From Gerris lacustris (taxonomy: Eukaryota; Arthropoda; Insecta; Hemiptera; Gerridae): a stretch of 64,000 nt of DNA. The DNA lies in the NCBI GenBank assembly GCA_951217055.1, contig OX578284.1:46613177-46677176 (forward strand), in the 5' to 3' direction. The position numbers and the translations under genes are program-made. The notes under the pieces are model-generated. The model did no database searches and had not been told where the DNA came from. It saw nothing but the letters and a program-made list of their open reading frames with translations. Positions 11,511 through 23,051 of this stretch are shown here, one piece after another (the stretch's first letter is position 1; each line of letters begins with the position of its first letter).

Positions 11511-12011
11511 CAAGAGTTAGTAAAATTAATTGTTATTTATTATCTATTCACTAAACGTTTTCTCCCCCCCCCCCCTCCTGAATCAGACAGGTAACTTTAT
11601 TTTACTTTGTTTTATAATTAAAGTTATTCTAACTAAACTATAATATTTTCTATTGTAAATATAATGTATATGAATTAATATTATTAAAATAATATCTCGT
11701 GTTATGGTAGAATAAATTATAGTAACATACATTATGCTAATATATTATATTAGTATTCACCAGTGTAATGATAAGATACGGAGGAGCACTTCGGGTTTTG
11801 GCATACTATTTTGAATGTTAAAATCTGCAAGAGCTATATTGTTCTTCTGCACTAAGTTGTGCTTAGTATTAATAATAATATATAAACAAATTTATGATTA
11901 CATAAAGTAGATATTCAAAGTGGCCGACCTCCACCCTATATAACAATTTGTAATATATATTCTCTAAGAACATTAGGTTCAAGAAACAACATACCACGAT
12001 TTGATCTCATT

Positions 12012-12440
12012 TTGCTTTCGAGCATACCGAAGGTAATGGAAGTTATGTGATCGTTCTAAAGAACGGAAATGTTTTGTGTCAAAGATTTCATAAATTCCAA
12101 GACAAATCTGTTTCAGACATAAGAGAACATTATTGATTCCGTGTCTGTCGGACTGTCACTCAATTTTTGCGAACAAACATATCCTAAAAACTATTCGTCC
12201 GATATTAATGAATTTTAAATAGTAGGTCATAATTCGCTCATTGTTGGTCCCATATAAGTTTCGACCATCTCCACCCATTTGTTTCTCTTCCAAATGCGCA
12301 CAATCATACATTTTATTTACACCTATATCTTCAAAAGTACTCACCTGATTAAATTTATGGAATTTGGATGATTTATCGAAAGTGGTCCGCAGATATCCCC
12401 AGATTAATTTCAACCATCTGCGCTCTTTAAACTTTGCTCT
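12012..12440 (+). repeat. Family F copy
   Basis: Starts ctttcgagcataccgaagg, then taatggaagttatgtgatcg. Continues through ttccaagacaaatctgtttc, tgtctgtcggactgtcactc, cataattcgctcattg and ttggtcccatataag to ctcttccaaatgcgcac. The 85-codon minus frame across it is incidental. Confidence 0.8.
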
Positions 12441-12689
12441 TAAAATTTAATTCAAGTAAAAAATCAAAATAATATTAACAGTTTTAAAAAATCCCGTCAA
12501 GTACTTACCAGCAAGATACTAAAAGGGTTTCTTCGGTCATAAGAATTCATAAGTACATTATTATTATTTATTTTTATTTTTTTAACAAAAATATGTAATA
12601 TGTCGCTTTTCTTAAACCTAAATTATCCTTCATCGAAACATTCATCAAAAATATGTTTAAAAATTAACTTTTAAGAAACGAGGAGTGCA

Positions 12690-13335
12690 TATTATTCATT
12701 AGGTACTATCTTTGGTATAATGCACTAATTTAGTTATTTTAAGACTAAAATGGCCGCCATTTTGAAAAACGATATATTTTTGTGAATGAAATTTCAAACC
12801 TTTTATAATGATACCCAACTTCGAATTTTCAAATGACAAAACTTTTGGGGCACCCGAGTTACGGCCCCCTAAAATTTCCTTTTTTTTAGACCAACTCCCG
12901 GACATTTCATTGGACCACAGAGATATATATTTATGTGTTTTTGGCCTTTTATAGGACCTTTCCTAATGGGGTAGTGCAGGGGGGGTACATTTTGGGTTTG
13001 TCTTAATTTTTTGGGGGGTAAAATGGCTGCCATTTTGGAAACTCGATATATATTTGTAATCTACATTTCAATACCTTTGAAATGATACCCAACTTGAAAA
13101 TTACAAAAAATATAAAATATTGCGATCTATTCGCAATTGATCGCAGATCGCAGAAATTTGGAGTGAATGAAGTCCACCATAGTGTTTCTGTTTTTGGGCA
13201 AAACAGTTTAACTTGTACACTAAATTTCAAGTCTATAGCTTCAGTAGGTCGGGAGATATACTCCAAGATGCGACGGACGGACGGACGAACTACCAAAAGC
13301 ATAAGGGTTTCAAGGACGACCTCGAAACCCTAAAA
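12690..13335. repeat. Family C repeat, two tandem segments
   Basis: aaaatggccgccattttgaa at 12748 and aaaatggctgccattttgg at 13020 introduce two related ~270-bp segments, each followed by 'atttcaaaccttttataatgatacccaact' or close to it. The second ends in gcgacggacggacggacgaa and ggtttcaaggacgacctcg. The same organisation occurs at 53395-54420 and 57400-58205. Confidence 0.75.
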
Positions 13336-13374
13336 ACGGGGGATTCAATAAATTTGATAGTAATATTTGTAAAA

Positions 13375-13450
13375 GCATAACATTATTTAAATATACGTAA
13401 TAGAAAACGAGGAAGCTATGTGCCACACTAATTGGCAAACTATTTTTAAA
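13375..13450 (+). repeat. Family F terminal fragment
   Basis: acgaggaagctatgtgccac, then actaattggcaaactattttt, matches the distal end of family F (compare 14950-14985 and 60297-60335 on minus). Confidence 0.65.
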
Positions 13451-13889
13451 AACATTTGAACTCAAATTGAAGGTTTAAAAGGGAGACCTCCTAATGAGAG
13501 GTTTAAAATGATCTCTCATTAGGTCAGTTTGTTCGTTTGTTTTTAGTCTTGTTTGACTTTGTTATAGAAGGAAAAGAAACTTTTATTAAAGAAATAATAC
13601 ATAGTGCACTGATTGCTTTGAATCAAAAAGTTTCAACATCCCTAAGCAATATAGTTCACGAGTTTATGTGAGTTTTTCCTTTACAAAATTAAATTATTTT
13701 GCAAACTTTAAAAACAAAAAACATTATTAAAAGTATTACATTTAAACGATATCACAATAAATAACTTATAGATAAATAGCTGAGTTCTGACGTTTGTATT
13801 TTTTTTAACTGTGTATAATAAATTGTTTATAACTTTATCAAATCAAAGCACCTTTTTGACTTTTAAACAGTGTATCATAGTAAACATTA

Positions 13890-14990
13890 TCTTTGCTTCC
13901 GAGCTTACCGAAGATAACGAAAGCTATGTGAACGAACATTTTTACTACGTTTTTATTAGCATGCTTTTTTGTTTGTTTGTTTGTTTGTTAGTTTGTTTGT
14001 TTGTTTGTCCAGTACAAATCCTGCAATCGATTTTTAACTAACTTCCCGAGTAGCTAAACATTTGAAACTTTCAGAATAGCTCAGAACACGATGACAATGC
14101 ACTATTTTAATACTTTTAGCCATCTTTCAGCAGAATTTAATTAGTTTTCAGCAAATTTTGCTTTATGGAAAGTTAGTTCCGCGAAAAAATCCGCAAATTA
14201 TTTTATTTGTTTTGACATATCCCATAGTATTTGCAATCTTCATTTTGACGGGTTTTAAATTTGCGGTTTTTTATTAAGAGGTAAACATTGAATGACAGCG
14301 AAAAGTAAGCAAAGAAATAAATTAATTGACGTGTGACACCCAGGTTTGTTTACACTTATGTCCTAGGTATAGGTTTCATTTTTCTGCATCTGTACTTCTT
14401 TCCTTGTACACATTTTTCTTCTCTTACTTTCTCTACCCAGGGGTATATCAATGGCACGGTTTAGATTCGGTGTTGGTGAGATCCGTTGTAAAAAGATTTG
14501 TCCTTTTATAGGTTTAAGATCAGCTCTCTAGATGGTTGTCATTATTATGTGAAGTAAATAAATTTTGAACTATGTATTTTATTTTTTCACTAACATTATA
14601 TATAACAATGACAATTATATTATCAACATTACATATGATTCAACAGAAAATTTAAAAACGTAGTATATAAAAAGTTCTTTTTATCTTGTAATTTTTAGGT
14701 CTCAGATTTCATAAATTCTAAGGTAAAAATCCGTTTCAGACATCAGGAAACATTTTTGGTTCCGTGTCTGTCTATCAACCATATGCGCTCTTTATATTTT
14801 GCTCAATTGATACTTTAATTCAAGAAAAAATTAAAACAATTTTGACAGATTTAAAAGACGGAGGGAAAATTAAATAAATTTGATCAAAATTAGGTTGTTA
14901 ATACATAAAAAGCATAAACTCGTAAAATTATACCAAATAGGACGCGACGAAGTTATGCGCCATACTAATTGGCAGACTATTTTATATATA
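13890..14990 (+). repeat. Family F copy split by a G element
   Basis: The hairpin end (gcttccgagcttaccgaaga then taacgaaagc) is at 13890-13920. The next expected F block (ttttaggtctcagatttc) appears only at 14693 and continues to the distal end (gcgccatactaattggcaga) near 14980. The 750 bp between are a G element also present at 21020-21665, so G inserted into F. Confidence 0.75.
13936..14690 (+). mobile_element. G element, inverted copy of 21020-21665
   Basis: Shares with 21020-21665, in reverse orientation: a TTTG microsatellite (13969-14009), the 'gcaatcgatttttaactaacttcccga' stretch, gaacacgatgacaatgca, cattttgacgggttt, gagatccgttgta followed by aaaagatttgtcctttta, ggtttaagatcagctctcta, and caacagaaaatttaaaaacg. 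It has no coding capacity and its class is unknown. Confidence 0.8.
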
Positions 14991-15505
14991 TTATTTATTT
15001 ATTCAATAAAAATAACATATTTTTAAGGACTAAGAAACAATAATAATAAGAGAGAGAGAAAAAAAATTGATAAAACTCAAACAGTGTAGAAATGACCAAA
15101 CATCAGGTAGTTTGATATTTGTTAATTCAGAAAAGAGATCTTTACATTGGAAGAAATATATAGAGGAAAAGTTATAAGCAATATTTTTAAACGACAGCTA
15201 TAAAACTTTCTAGAAAACGAGTGTGTTGAGTTGTAGCCAACACAAATTATATTTAGTTGTATTCACCCGGTGTTTATGTCACAAGCTTACCACAACAGAA
15301 CTTGATAAGCTAAATAACTTACTCAAAGTTTCCTTCTCACGCGAACACAATTCAATCAGCTCAATCAGTATAATACTGGAAAATAATAAACTTTGTTAAC
15401 TTTTAATGGTATTAAAATAAAGTTTATCATTTTTAATTAAGATCTTTAAGGGTTTCATATATAGTTTCCAAAAGAAGAAGAAATATATTTTCCAGTTTAA
15501 AATTA

Positions 15506-15954
15506 ACAAATCGAGCTGACATCAAGAATTTAAATTCTTCTGTCATGATACTTCTAGTATTGGTACCGTATGTACCATCTACATCTTGCCTATATCTGCA
15601 CCTTGTAGTAGTAGTATGGTCATAGTACAAGTACTAGATAGGTAAGACGAACCATTTGTTCGAACCTAGCAATTAGGCCATCCACCATTTAGGCCCATTT
15701 TACTAGCCCCGTGGTAGAGAGTTCCAGCCACTTAAAGCTACGTTTTCCAAGACGCGACTCTAGCGATAGTCGCTGAGGACTCCTCTTCTGAGTTTACGTG
15801 TAACTGTTTTCCTAGGCAAGCGACTCTAACGATAGTCGCCAGAGACGCAAGCGTCGATGGCGAGCGATTGCAGCCATCTGCTCCAGGAGCAGTCATAATC
15901 ACAGTCGCTGGCGATCCTAGCAATGCAGTGCTTGACAAATCGAGCTGACATCAA
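15506..15954. repeat. 409-bp segment between 20-bp direct repeats
   Basis: The 20-mer acaaatcgagctgacatcaa is present exactly at 15506-15525 and 15935-15954. The enclosed segment is GC-richer to the right and holds two related blocks (gcgactctagcgatagtcgc and gcgactctaacgatagtcgc) at about 15754 and 15819. The direct repeats could be a target-site duplication, or an internal duplication of the composite element that continues into the SINE-like segment to the right. Confidence 0.75.
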
Positions 15955-16148
15955 CCACCTCTGTCTAACCACCTCTAACCACCTCTGTACAAGTACCGCC
16001 GAAGCGAGTATGATGGAATCAATAGTGAGCCATATAAATCAGAGCATCACGGCGAGGGATCGAACCCACGACCTCGTTACCACCCTTGATTCAGTAATTG
16101 CCGAGCAGACATGGTAAGTAATTTAATCCACATGGCCACGCCGGCTCT
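15955..16148 (-). mobile_element. tRNA-derived SINE-like element
   Basis: On minus the element begins agagccggcgtggccatgtg. The A-box-like tggccatgtgg is at 16138-16128 and the B-box-like ggttcgatccc at 16066-16056. A unique body and short ggtggtta tandem repeats (15957-15985) follow. This order is typical of tRNA-derived SINEs. It is not a functional tRNA gene: the boxes are too far apart and no cloverleaf is evident. Related elements share the gccggcgtggcc head in many insects, by recollection and not by search. Confidence 0.7.
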
Positions 16149-16932
16149 CTAATTTCTACACCAAAACATCTAATTATCACACCTAATTATCAACACCTAC
16201 ATCTTCACATACATCTACACCTACACCTAAATCAACGCTCCACACCAAGTCAACGCTGGAAAATCTAGAGCGGGGTGGGAAAATGCGGTTCTTCGTTGAG
16301 ATAAGTGCGGCTCCCATTCAAAATGTTGATCCTTTTTTATACATTTGCATATTTTGTAAACCAATTTATTTGTTATATTATTCAAGATAGATTTATAATT
16401 TTTGAAATAATACATGTTGAAAAATTGGCTAAGAAATTTGTGTCATTAGAGGTGAAAGAGGATGAGGCATTGCAAATGCAGCACTAGTCTACTTCTACAG
16501 TTGCATTTTAGTGCTCACTCGTGCCAGAAACAAAATATCCAGACTTAAAGAAAGCTGCTTGCAGTCTAATTTCATTTTTTGGTACAACATATTGCTATGA
16601 ATTTTTGTACTCCACCATGAAGTTCATGGAGTCAAAGTATCGTTCTTAGTTCATTTTACAGAATTGCTGCGGGCGTATTCAACAAATTTTACAAGATTTA
16701 TAACAAACTTTGCAAAATATCTAAGATTCTTCGCTCCACGTTATAAGTCCACATACATAAGTTCTTTGCTCCACGTTTATTTTAATTAAATTTTTAAATA
16801 ATTATCTGCATTATCTCTCTCTTAATTGTATTATCTTTCATGTGTACTTTACATAGCACTTAAGACTTGTAAAGAATATGCAAATATATTAATTACATTT
16901 TAATTTCTGAATTTAATACTATTTAATTATAG

Positions 16933-17255
16933 TGTGCCTCTCTATGATTGACCTCATGCGTTCCCATCCCTGATCTAGAATCTAGAACATCGTGATGTTG
17001 CCAACTACGTTATCCTATGGACAACTACACGTTTAATTATGTTTTACGCTAGGTTTGATAGATTAGATCCTGGATATGTACCTGCTCTTATGTAATGTAT
17101 GTATGTATGCCTCCTAATAATGTTTGAAAACCCGGAATGCGGCTCTCATTGACCTCATGCGTTCCCACCTCAGATCTAGAATATCGTGATATTGCCAACT
17201 ACGTTATGCTTTTGAAACTTACACGTTTAATTATGTTTTACGCTAGGTTTGATAG
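16933..17255. repeat. Duplicated ~120-bp segment, ~205-bp spacing
   Basis: attgacctcatgcgttccca is followed by gatctagaat, tcgtgatgttgccaactacg and cacgtttaattatgttttac, then gctaggtttgatag. This order occurs at 16946-17063 and again at 17151-17250 with a few changes. The left copy carries an extra ctagaat duplication. Confidence 0.85.
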
Positions 17256-17585
17256 AGCCTCGAATTATCTAAATAAACGCTATTGTTAAAAGAGGTTGAT
17301 TAAATACATAAATAGCGTCCAAAATTACTAATTCCAACATCACCAAGAACTAATTAATATGGACCCTTTTCTATCACTTTGGTTTTTAGTAAGAAAAAAA
17401 CACAAAACAGCCACCATAGTCTATCATCAATTGCCAAAAATTATACTTTAAAAAAAAAGACGAAGTAAGCGTAATTTTGTCTGAGGATATGCTCCAATAA
17501 AAAAAGAGAGATTAAAGACTTACTATAATAATTGAAATTCTAGTCTTCGGGTTCCTTTTTATTTTGTTCTTTCTTTGATGAAATA

Positions 17586-17810
17586 ATGATTATCTCGAGT
17601 TCTGAAGGATGCCTTTGTAATAAGAGGATCAGAGAGGTCAAAGGCATTATACAAGAGAGAGGAGACTCTCATAATGAAGGAGAAACTTACAAAGAAGCTA
17701 TTATTCCGTCCGGCCCAGCAACGCGACCAGTGTTAGCACCAAAGCTTTACAACACAATCAAATCAATAGCACTCTTGATAATAAAAATGAAACAAGAATA
17801 AAAGAAAACC
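17586..17810. other. Short open frame of unknown status
   Basis: A 71-codon plus-strand frame begins MIISSSEGCLCNKR and is more polar and less repetitive than most frames here. No domain is recognisable, no splice sites were assigned, and it lies just before a TA microsatellite. I list it as unexplained only. Confidence 0.15.
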
Positions 17811-17915
17811 GATTCTTCGAAAAAAGACAAAGGAATCAATGAGGAAAAATAAATCCGCGAAAAAAAATATCAATTTTTTTTTTATTAAAGGAATTAATTC
17901 AAAAGACATTTGTTT

Positions 17916-17917
<2 letters not shown>

Positions 17918-17979
<62 letters not shown>

Positions 17980-18004
17980 AGAGAGAGAGAGAGAGAGAGA
18001 GAGA
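17918..18004. repeat. (TA)n followed by (GA)n microsatellite
   Basis: About 30 TA units (17918-17976) run directly into about 13 GA units (17979-18004). Confidence 0.97.
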
Positions 18005-18196
18005 ACAAAGCAATAAATATATATAAGAAATTATTACACCTAAATATTTGTTAAATGATAATTTTAGTATAACTTAAATTAAACATAAAAAACTCTAAAT
18101 CATCTTTAACTTTTAACTAAAGGCTGGATCGCAGAAGCCTAGAAGAATTATATATATATTTGTATATTTTATATAAGCAATAATTTAGTTGATAAA

Positions 18197-18886
18197 CTAA
18201 AAGCCCCTGCCAAGGGCACCGGATAAGCCAAAAATGGCATTACATCCACATTATAGGGCAAGCTGTTAAGCGAGCTGTAAGGTCTGTGAACGCAGCAACT
18301 CAAACTTCCCGCCTAATCTAAGTGGGAGTGAAGTAAAGGTGGATGGGTGAATGTGCACTTACGCATTGTCTAAACCGGAGCCATAACGGACGCCTGATAT
18401 CTACAGTATTCGTATTAGTTTGGCTGAAAGCGTGTGGAAAAAGCCTAACATGCTCATGCGGTCGCACGGTGGCCGGACTGTACGCATGGTCTATCAGACT
18501 CCTTACAAACTATACGGTCACCGGATAAGCCAAAAATGATATTACATCCACATTATAGGGCAAGCTGTAAAGCGATCCGTAAGGTCAACGAGGCAACTCA
18601 AACTTCCCTCCTAATCTAAGTTGGAGCGAAGTAAAGATGGATGGGGAGGATGTGCGCTTGCGCATTGTCTAAACCGAAGCCGTAACGGACGCCACATATC
18701 TACAGTATTCGTTTTGCATTAGATTTGGCTGAAATTGTACGGAAAATGCTATACATGCTCATACGGTCAAACGGTGCCCGGACTGGACGTATGGTCTTTC
18801 AGTCTCCCTACAAACTATACGGTCACCGCACGGATCTGCAAAAATAACCAGACCTCTTCAGTGACCTTATTAATTATGTGAATGGG
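18197..18886. mobile_element. Family I element with tandem internal duplication
   Basis: Two ~301-bp units begin caccggataagccaaaaatg at about 18219 and 18520. Each runs through gggcaagctgt, cgcattgtctaaacc, aacggacgcc and acaaactatacggtcacc. The left edge (taaaagcccctgccaaggg) and a right-side gggcctta resemble the TAAAGGCC ends of the single-unit copy at 31073-31485. No coding sequence. Confidence 0.75.
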
Positions 18887-18991
18887 CCTTAATGCATTAG
18901 CAATGCTGTAGGTTTGTGAAATATCATTCGTAACTAAAATATTATAGGGAATGAAATTCGCAGAATAATATTTATTAGTTAATTGTTAAAG

Positions 18992-19214
18992 CCGTTAGTT
19001 GATTGTTGGCCGCGAAGAGTGCTGGAGTGGTCGCCGCCCGGCAGGAGAAAGAGAGGCCGTCCCAAAGCGACCTGGAAGGGAGGCGTCGTAAGGTCAATGA
19101 GGGAACGGAACCTGCAGGACGGAGACTGGGAGGACCACCGAGGGTGGAATTTAAGAATAACGGGCAACCGCTGAAAAGTGAAGAAGCCCTCTAAAGTAGA
19201 AGTAAAGTAGTAAG
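18992..19214 (+). mobile_element. 5'-truncated RTE-type LINE tail
   Basis: A 223-bp insertion is bounded by a 12-bp target duplication taattgttaaag (18980-18991 and 19215-19226). From the first base it reads in frame PLVDCWPRRVLEWSPPGRRK then RGRPKATW, matching the C-terminal WxPxGRRxRGRPxxTWR tail typical of RTE-like reverse transcriptases. The frame closes at 19174 and the 3' end is a short agtaaagtag-type tail. The RT and endonuclease domains are absent, as expected for 5' truncation during target-primed reverse transcription. RTE versus a related clade is inferred from the motif only. Confidence 0.8.
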
Positions 19215-19249
19215 TAATTGTTAAAGGCAGCAATACTAGATATTCTTAT

Positions 19250-20495
19250 AGACTATCTGTATTAGGTTAGAAGGTTTAAAACATAAGTAGACAAAGATAG
19301 GTTTCGACAGTGCAATTGGCCATTAAGTGAACATCGGTTGAATGTTAAAAAATGTATGGCGGATAAATCCACCATAATTGTATGATCTTTAATCTTTTAA
19401 TTTTAATAATAAATAAGTAGGTTAAGAAATAATAAGATAAAAGAGAAAACATACTTAATCTACAAGCAATAACTAATCCAAAGCTTGGTTTCAAGAAAAG
19501 GATTTAACTCAGAAAAAGATTTAAAATGATAGCTTCAAGTAATGAGTCCTATTCGTCTTCATTCTCTTCGGTTTAAAATAATTGCAACAAATCCTAATCC
19601 TCATACAAACTTGTGTTCATTTATTTTGTAAATTTGTGTTAACTTTATGTTTTGTCCTGGAAATAGTCCAAAGTGGTTTTAAATGTTTCTATTTCTTGTT
19701 ATCCATTTAACTATTCTTGAAACTTACATTGTCATATGAGTATTAACATTGGCATCGTATCTTTAATGTTTGTGTCGTTCTGTTTTCAAGCACACATAAA
19801 ATTTTAATATTTTAGTCTTTTAGTTTTATTTATTTTCGAGCTGGTCTCCGCTTAAAGTCTCCTTTTAATTACTTTCCTCTCTATACCGCAATAATGTCTC
19901 AATTTATATCTCCTTTCAAATGAAGAATTTTTCTGTTTTACTTCTTCATTTGAGTTCAAATACAATTTCTATTTCTAGTTTTCATTGATAGGCTTCGGGT
20001 TAGGCTGCCTTGCTTTTGTATATGAGTTTAAAAGGGAAATCTGACGTTTAATTTAACTTTAATTTAATGATTTTGAAGTATTATTAAAACCAATTGTATA
20101 TAATTAGATTTTAAAAGATTCAATTTAAATATATATTATCTTAGTTTTTGCTGTCTTAGATCAAATAGATAAAAATCTATTTGGATTTAAGGGTGATTCT
20201 TTTTTTAAGCTTGGCTAAAAAAATATATAATTTCACGAATTCACGAGCCGATCCAAAGTTCACACTTTCTTGCTACTATACTTTTTTAAAATCAGGGAAA
20301 ATTGATTAAACAGAAATACTTCTTTATGTGCAGACAGGTATACCAAATAAGACAAACTTAATCAAACCCTATAGTAGTGGTATCAACAATAATATCCAAT
20401 ATTTTTAACGCTCTTTAATTAACAAATTTCTAGAAGTACAAAGATAAGAGTACTCATTTTCACTTTTTGCGTTATTTTAAATGAAATAATTTCAA
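19250..20495. other. AT-rich sequence, nothing recognised
   Basis: No gene or clear element. A small stem (caaatgaagaa / ttcttcatttg) lies at 19918-19954. Confidence 0.4.
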
Positions 20496-20500
20496 GATAA

Positions 20501-21017
20501 AATAGTATATTATGTTACTAGGCTGTGAAGTGAGTTTTTTCTTTACCGCGGCAATTACATTTACTGTCGAGCGAAGCGAGACAGTAAATATTGCCAAAGT
20601 AAAGAAAAAACACTTCACAGTCGCGTAGCATATGCTATTTTTTCCGAGGTAGCAGACAATAAAAAAACATTAAATATTAATCACTAATCAATATATAATA
20701 ATAACAAATATTAGTACATACTTAAGACTTAAAAAAAGAAACCTTAAAAAGAGGTTACACTATAAGAAAAGATAAATAAAACGCATTGACATCTAGCGGA
20801 TTTTAATCGTACTAGAAGCATTTCTACAATGACTGCAGCGATACTAACGGAAGTTTTGACAACTACCCGCTGTAAAGAAAAAATCTTTTAGTTCCTAGGA
20901 CGTAAAAGATTTTTTCTTTACAGCTAGGAGTAATGAAAAGATTTTTTAAGTCCACGTAATGAAAAAATGGATTTTAGCTATGTTTTTTAGGCTCTAAAGT
21001 TACTATTTCACAGCCTA
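20501..21017 (+). mobile_element. Family J foldback MITE, copy 1
   Basis: The ends taggctgtgaa (20519) and ttcacagccta (to 21017) are exact inverted repeats. The left third (20501-20641) folds on itself around gagcgaagcgag, pairing gtgaagtgagttttttcttt with its counterpart aaagaaaaaacacttcac. A second stem lies at 20874-20922 (taaagaaaaaatcttttag with its complement). A near-identical copy is at 37161-37680 in the same orientation. No coding capacity. Confidence 0.88.
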
Positions 21018-21019
21018 CC

Positions 21020-21665
21020 ACAGAAAAAGAACTTTTTATATATTACGTTTTTAAATTTTCTGTTGAATCGTATGTAATATTGATAATATAATAATTGATG
21101 TTGATAATATAATAACAATTTGTAATAATTGTTATTGTTATATAATATATAATGTTAGTAAAAAAAAAAAAAAAAAAAAAAACTGAATGTATTTACTTCA
21201 CATAAATGTCAACCATCTAGAGAGCTGATCTTAAACTTATAAAAGGACAAATCTTTGTACAACGGATCTCCCCAACACCAAATCTAAAGCGTGCCATCGA
21301 TATATTTGAAATAATATAATCGATATTTCCTGTTTTGCTGTCATTCAATGTTTATCTATCACAAATTTGAGACCCGTCAAAATGAAGATTGCGTAAATAT
21401 GGGACATGGCAAAACAAATAAAATAACTTGCGGATTTTTTCCGAACTAACTTCCGTACAGCAACATTTGCTGAAAACCAATTAAATTCAGCTGAAACATG
21501 GCTAAAATTATTAAAATAATGCATTGTCATCGTGTTCTAAGCTATGCTAAAAGTTTCAAATGTCTAGCTATTCGGGAAGTTAGTTATAAATCGATTGCCA
21601 GATTTTTACCGGTCAAACAAACAAACAAACAAACAAGAAAGCAAGCTAACAAAAACGTATTAATA
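21020..21665 (-). mobile_element. G element, second copy
   Basis: Reverse-oriented counterpart of 13936-14690 (see that entry). Conserved blocks include agagagctgatcttaaac, ggacaaatctttgtac, cccgtcaaaatgaagattgc, cattgtcatcgtgttc, ttcgggaagttagttat and a CAAA microsatellite (21616-21640). It abuts the J element on its left. Confidence 0.8.
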
Positions 21666-22032
21666 AAATCATCTTGACCTGTTCAGCAAAAGAATTATTA
21701 TCTGCTAAGTTGCGATAAATCTTTCTCTATCCATGAGTTTGTACAATGGATACTTAGTGGATATGATACTTTATAATCGCCCAACAAAAGCAATAAGAAA
21801 TAAATTTAAAAATAATTGTTACAAAAACTGAGTATTTTTTTTTAGTGCCCTTTTCAAAAATTGTGTATTTTTTTTACTGGGTGATTATGAATTAAAAAAA
21901 AAAAATGAGGAAAAAACTTTCAGAAAAATAATATATAAAATACCAGAAAAAGTCTAGAAAGAAGAAAAATAAAATTTTAAAAAGGAGAAACTTTTTTTAA
22001 AACACTGAGTATAATTATTATCTAAACTACCC

Positions 22033-22128
22033 ACGCGAAATCGTTTGATTTTAACTGACAAGACAGTAAACTTTTCACCAACGCGAAATCGTTTGATTTT
22101 AACTGACAAGACAGTAAACTTTTCACCA
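22033..22128. repeat. 48-bp perfect tandem duplication
   Basis: acgcgaaatcgtttgatttt, then aactgacaagacagtaaacttttcacca, is present twice back to back without a mismatch (22033-22080 and 22081-22128). Confidence 0.95.
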
Positions 22129-23051
22129 TAACATAAATGTTTTAGACATAACTTTTAATAGGCACTTCTGAAACTAAAATCCTATAGATATTACTATCAT
22201 TAAAAATTTAATACAAATATAAAAAAAAGTTAAAGTACACTCCAAAGATAGTTAGAAATAATTAATACAAGTTATAGAAACTTTGAAACTGTTTCAAATC
22301 CTTTTAATTTGAACATTTGAGCGCCTGCAAAGTGTACTGGCAGTGCGCAAGGCAAAGTTCTAGTTAGCATGCAATTTACTTGAACTAATTCACTCTCATA
22401 TCTCTGCTTCCTCTTAAAATGGGCTTTTGAAATTTAAAACTTTGATTAAGCTGAAGTAGCTTAAGACACTGTAAAAAAATTGAGCCCTTATTCCTTTTCA
22501 AAAAGGGAGTTTCGAAGTTTGCATTTTTGTTACTGACTGATTTATAGACTTATTCATCATTAAAATTTTATGGGACTTCCAGAATAACTATAAACTTGAA
22601 ATTTGGCACTTTTGAAGCTATTAGTCGTTTAACTGACGGGAAAATTAAAAAAAGTTGAAATTTTATGGCCACTATTGATATGGTCACGCTGAAATTCATA
22701 GGGAATCACCTAGAGGTTAATCCCAACAATCAGGGGTAAACTATCCACAAATTTTGAGCAAAATTGGTTAGTTAGACCTTAAGGAATTAATGTTTGGCGA
22801 ATTTTTACGTTTGCGCATGCACAGTGGCTACCATAAACCAAGTAACTCATGTTGGCAAGGGACTCATGTTTGTGCATACGCAGTAGCTACGGCTGATCCA
22901 ATCATAATTGAATTCATACGTCATTATCATATATTCGATTCTCCAAATTGAACCATTTGTTTGTGGGGAATTGACGTTTGGGAGGATTTTACGTTTGCGC
23001 CTTGGCAGAGACTACAATTTATAGCTAAGCGCGTTTTAGACTATCTAGAGT

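Noticed and set aside
16050..16140. Possible tRNA gene
   Set aside because: A- and B-box-like words are present, but spacing is too long and no acceptor, D or anticodon arms form. SINE-like head preferred.
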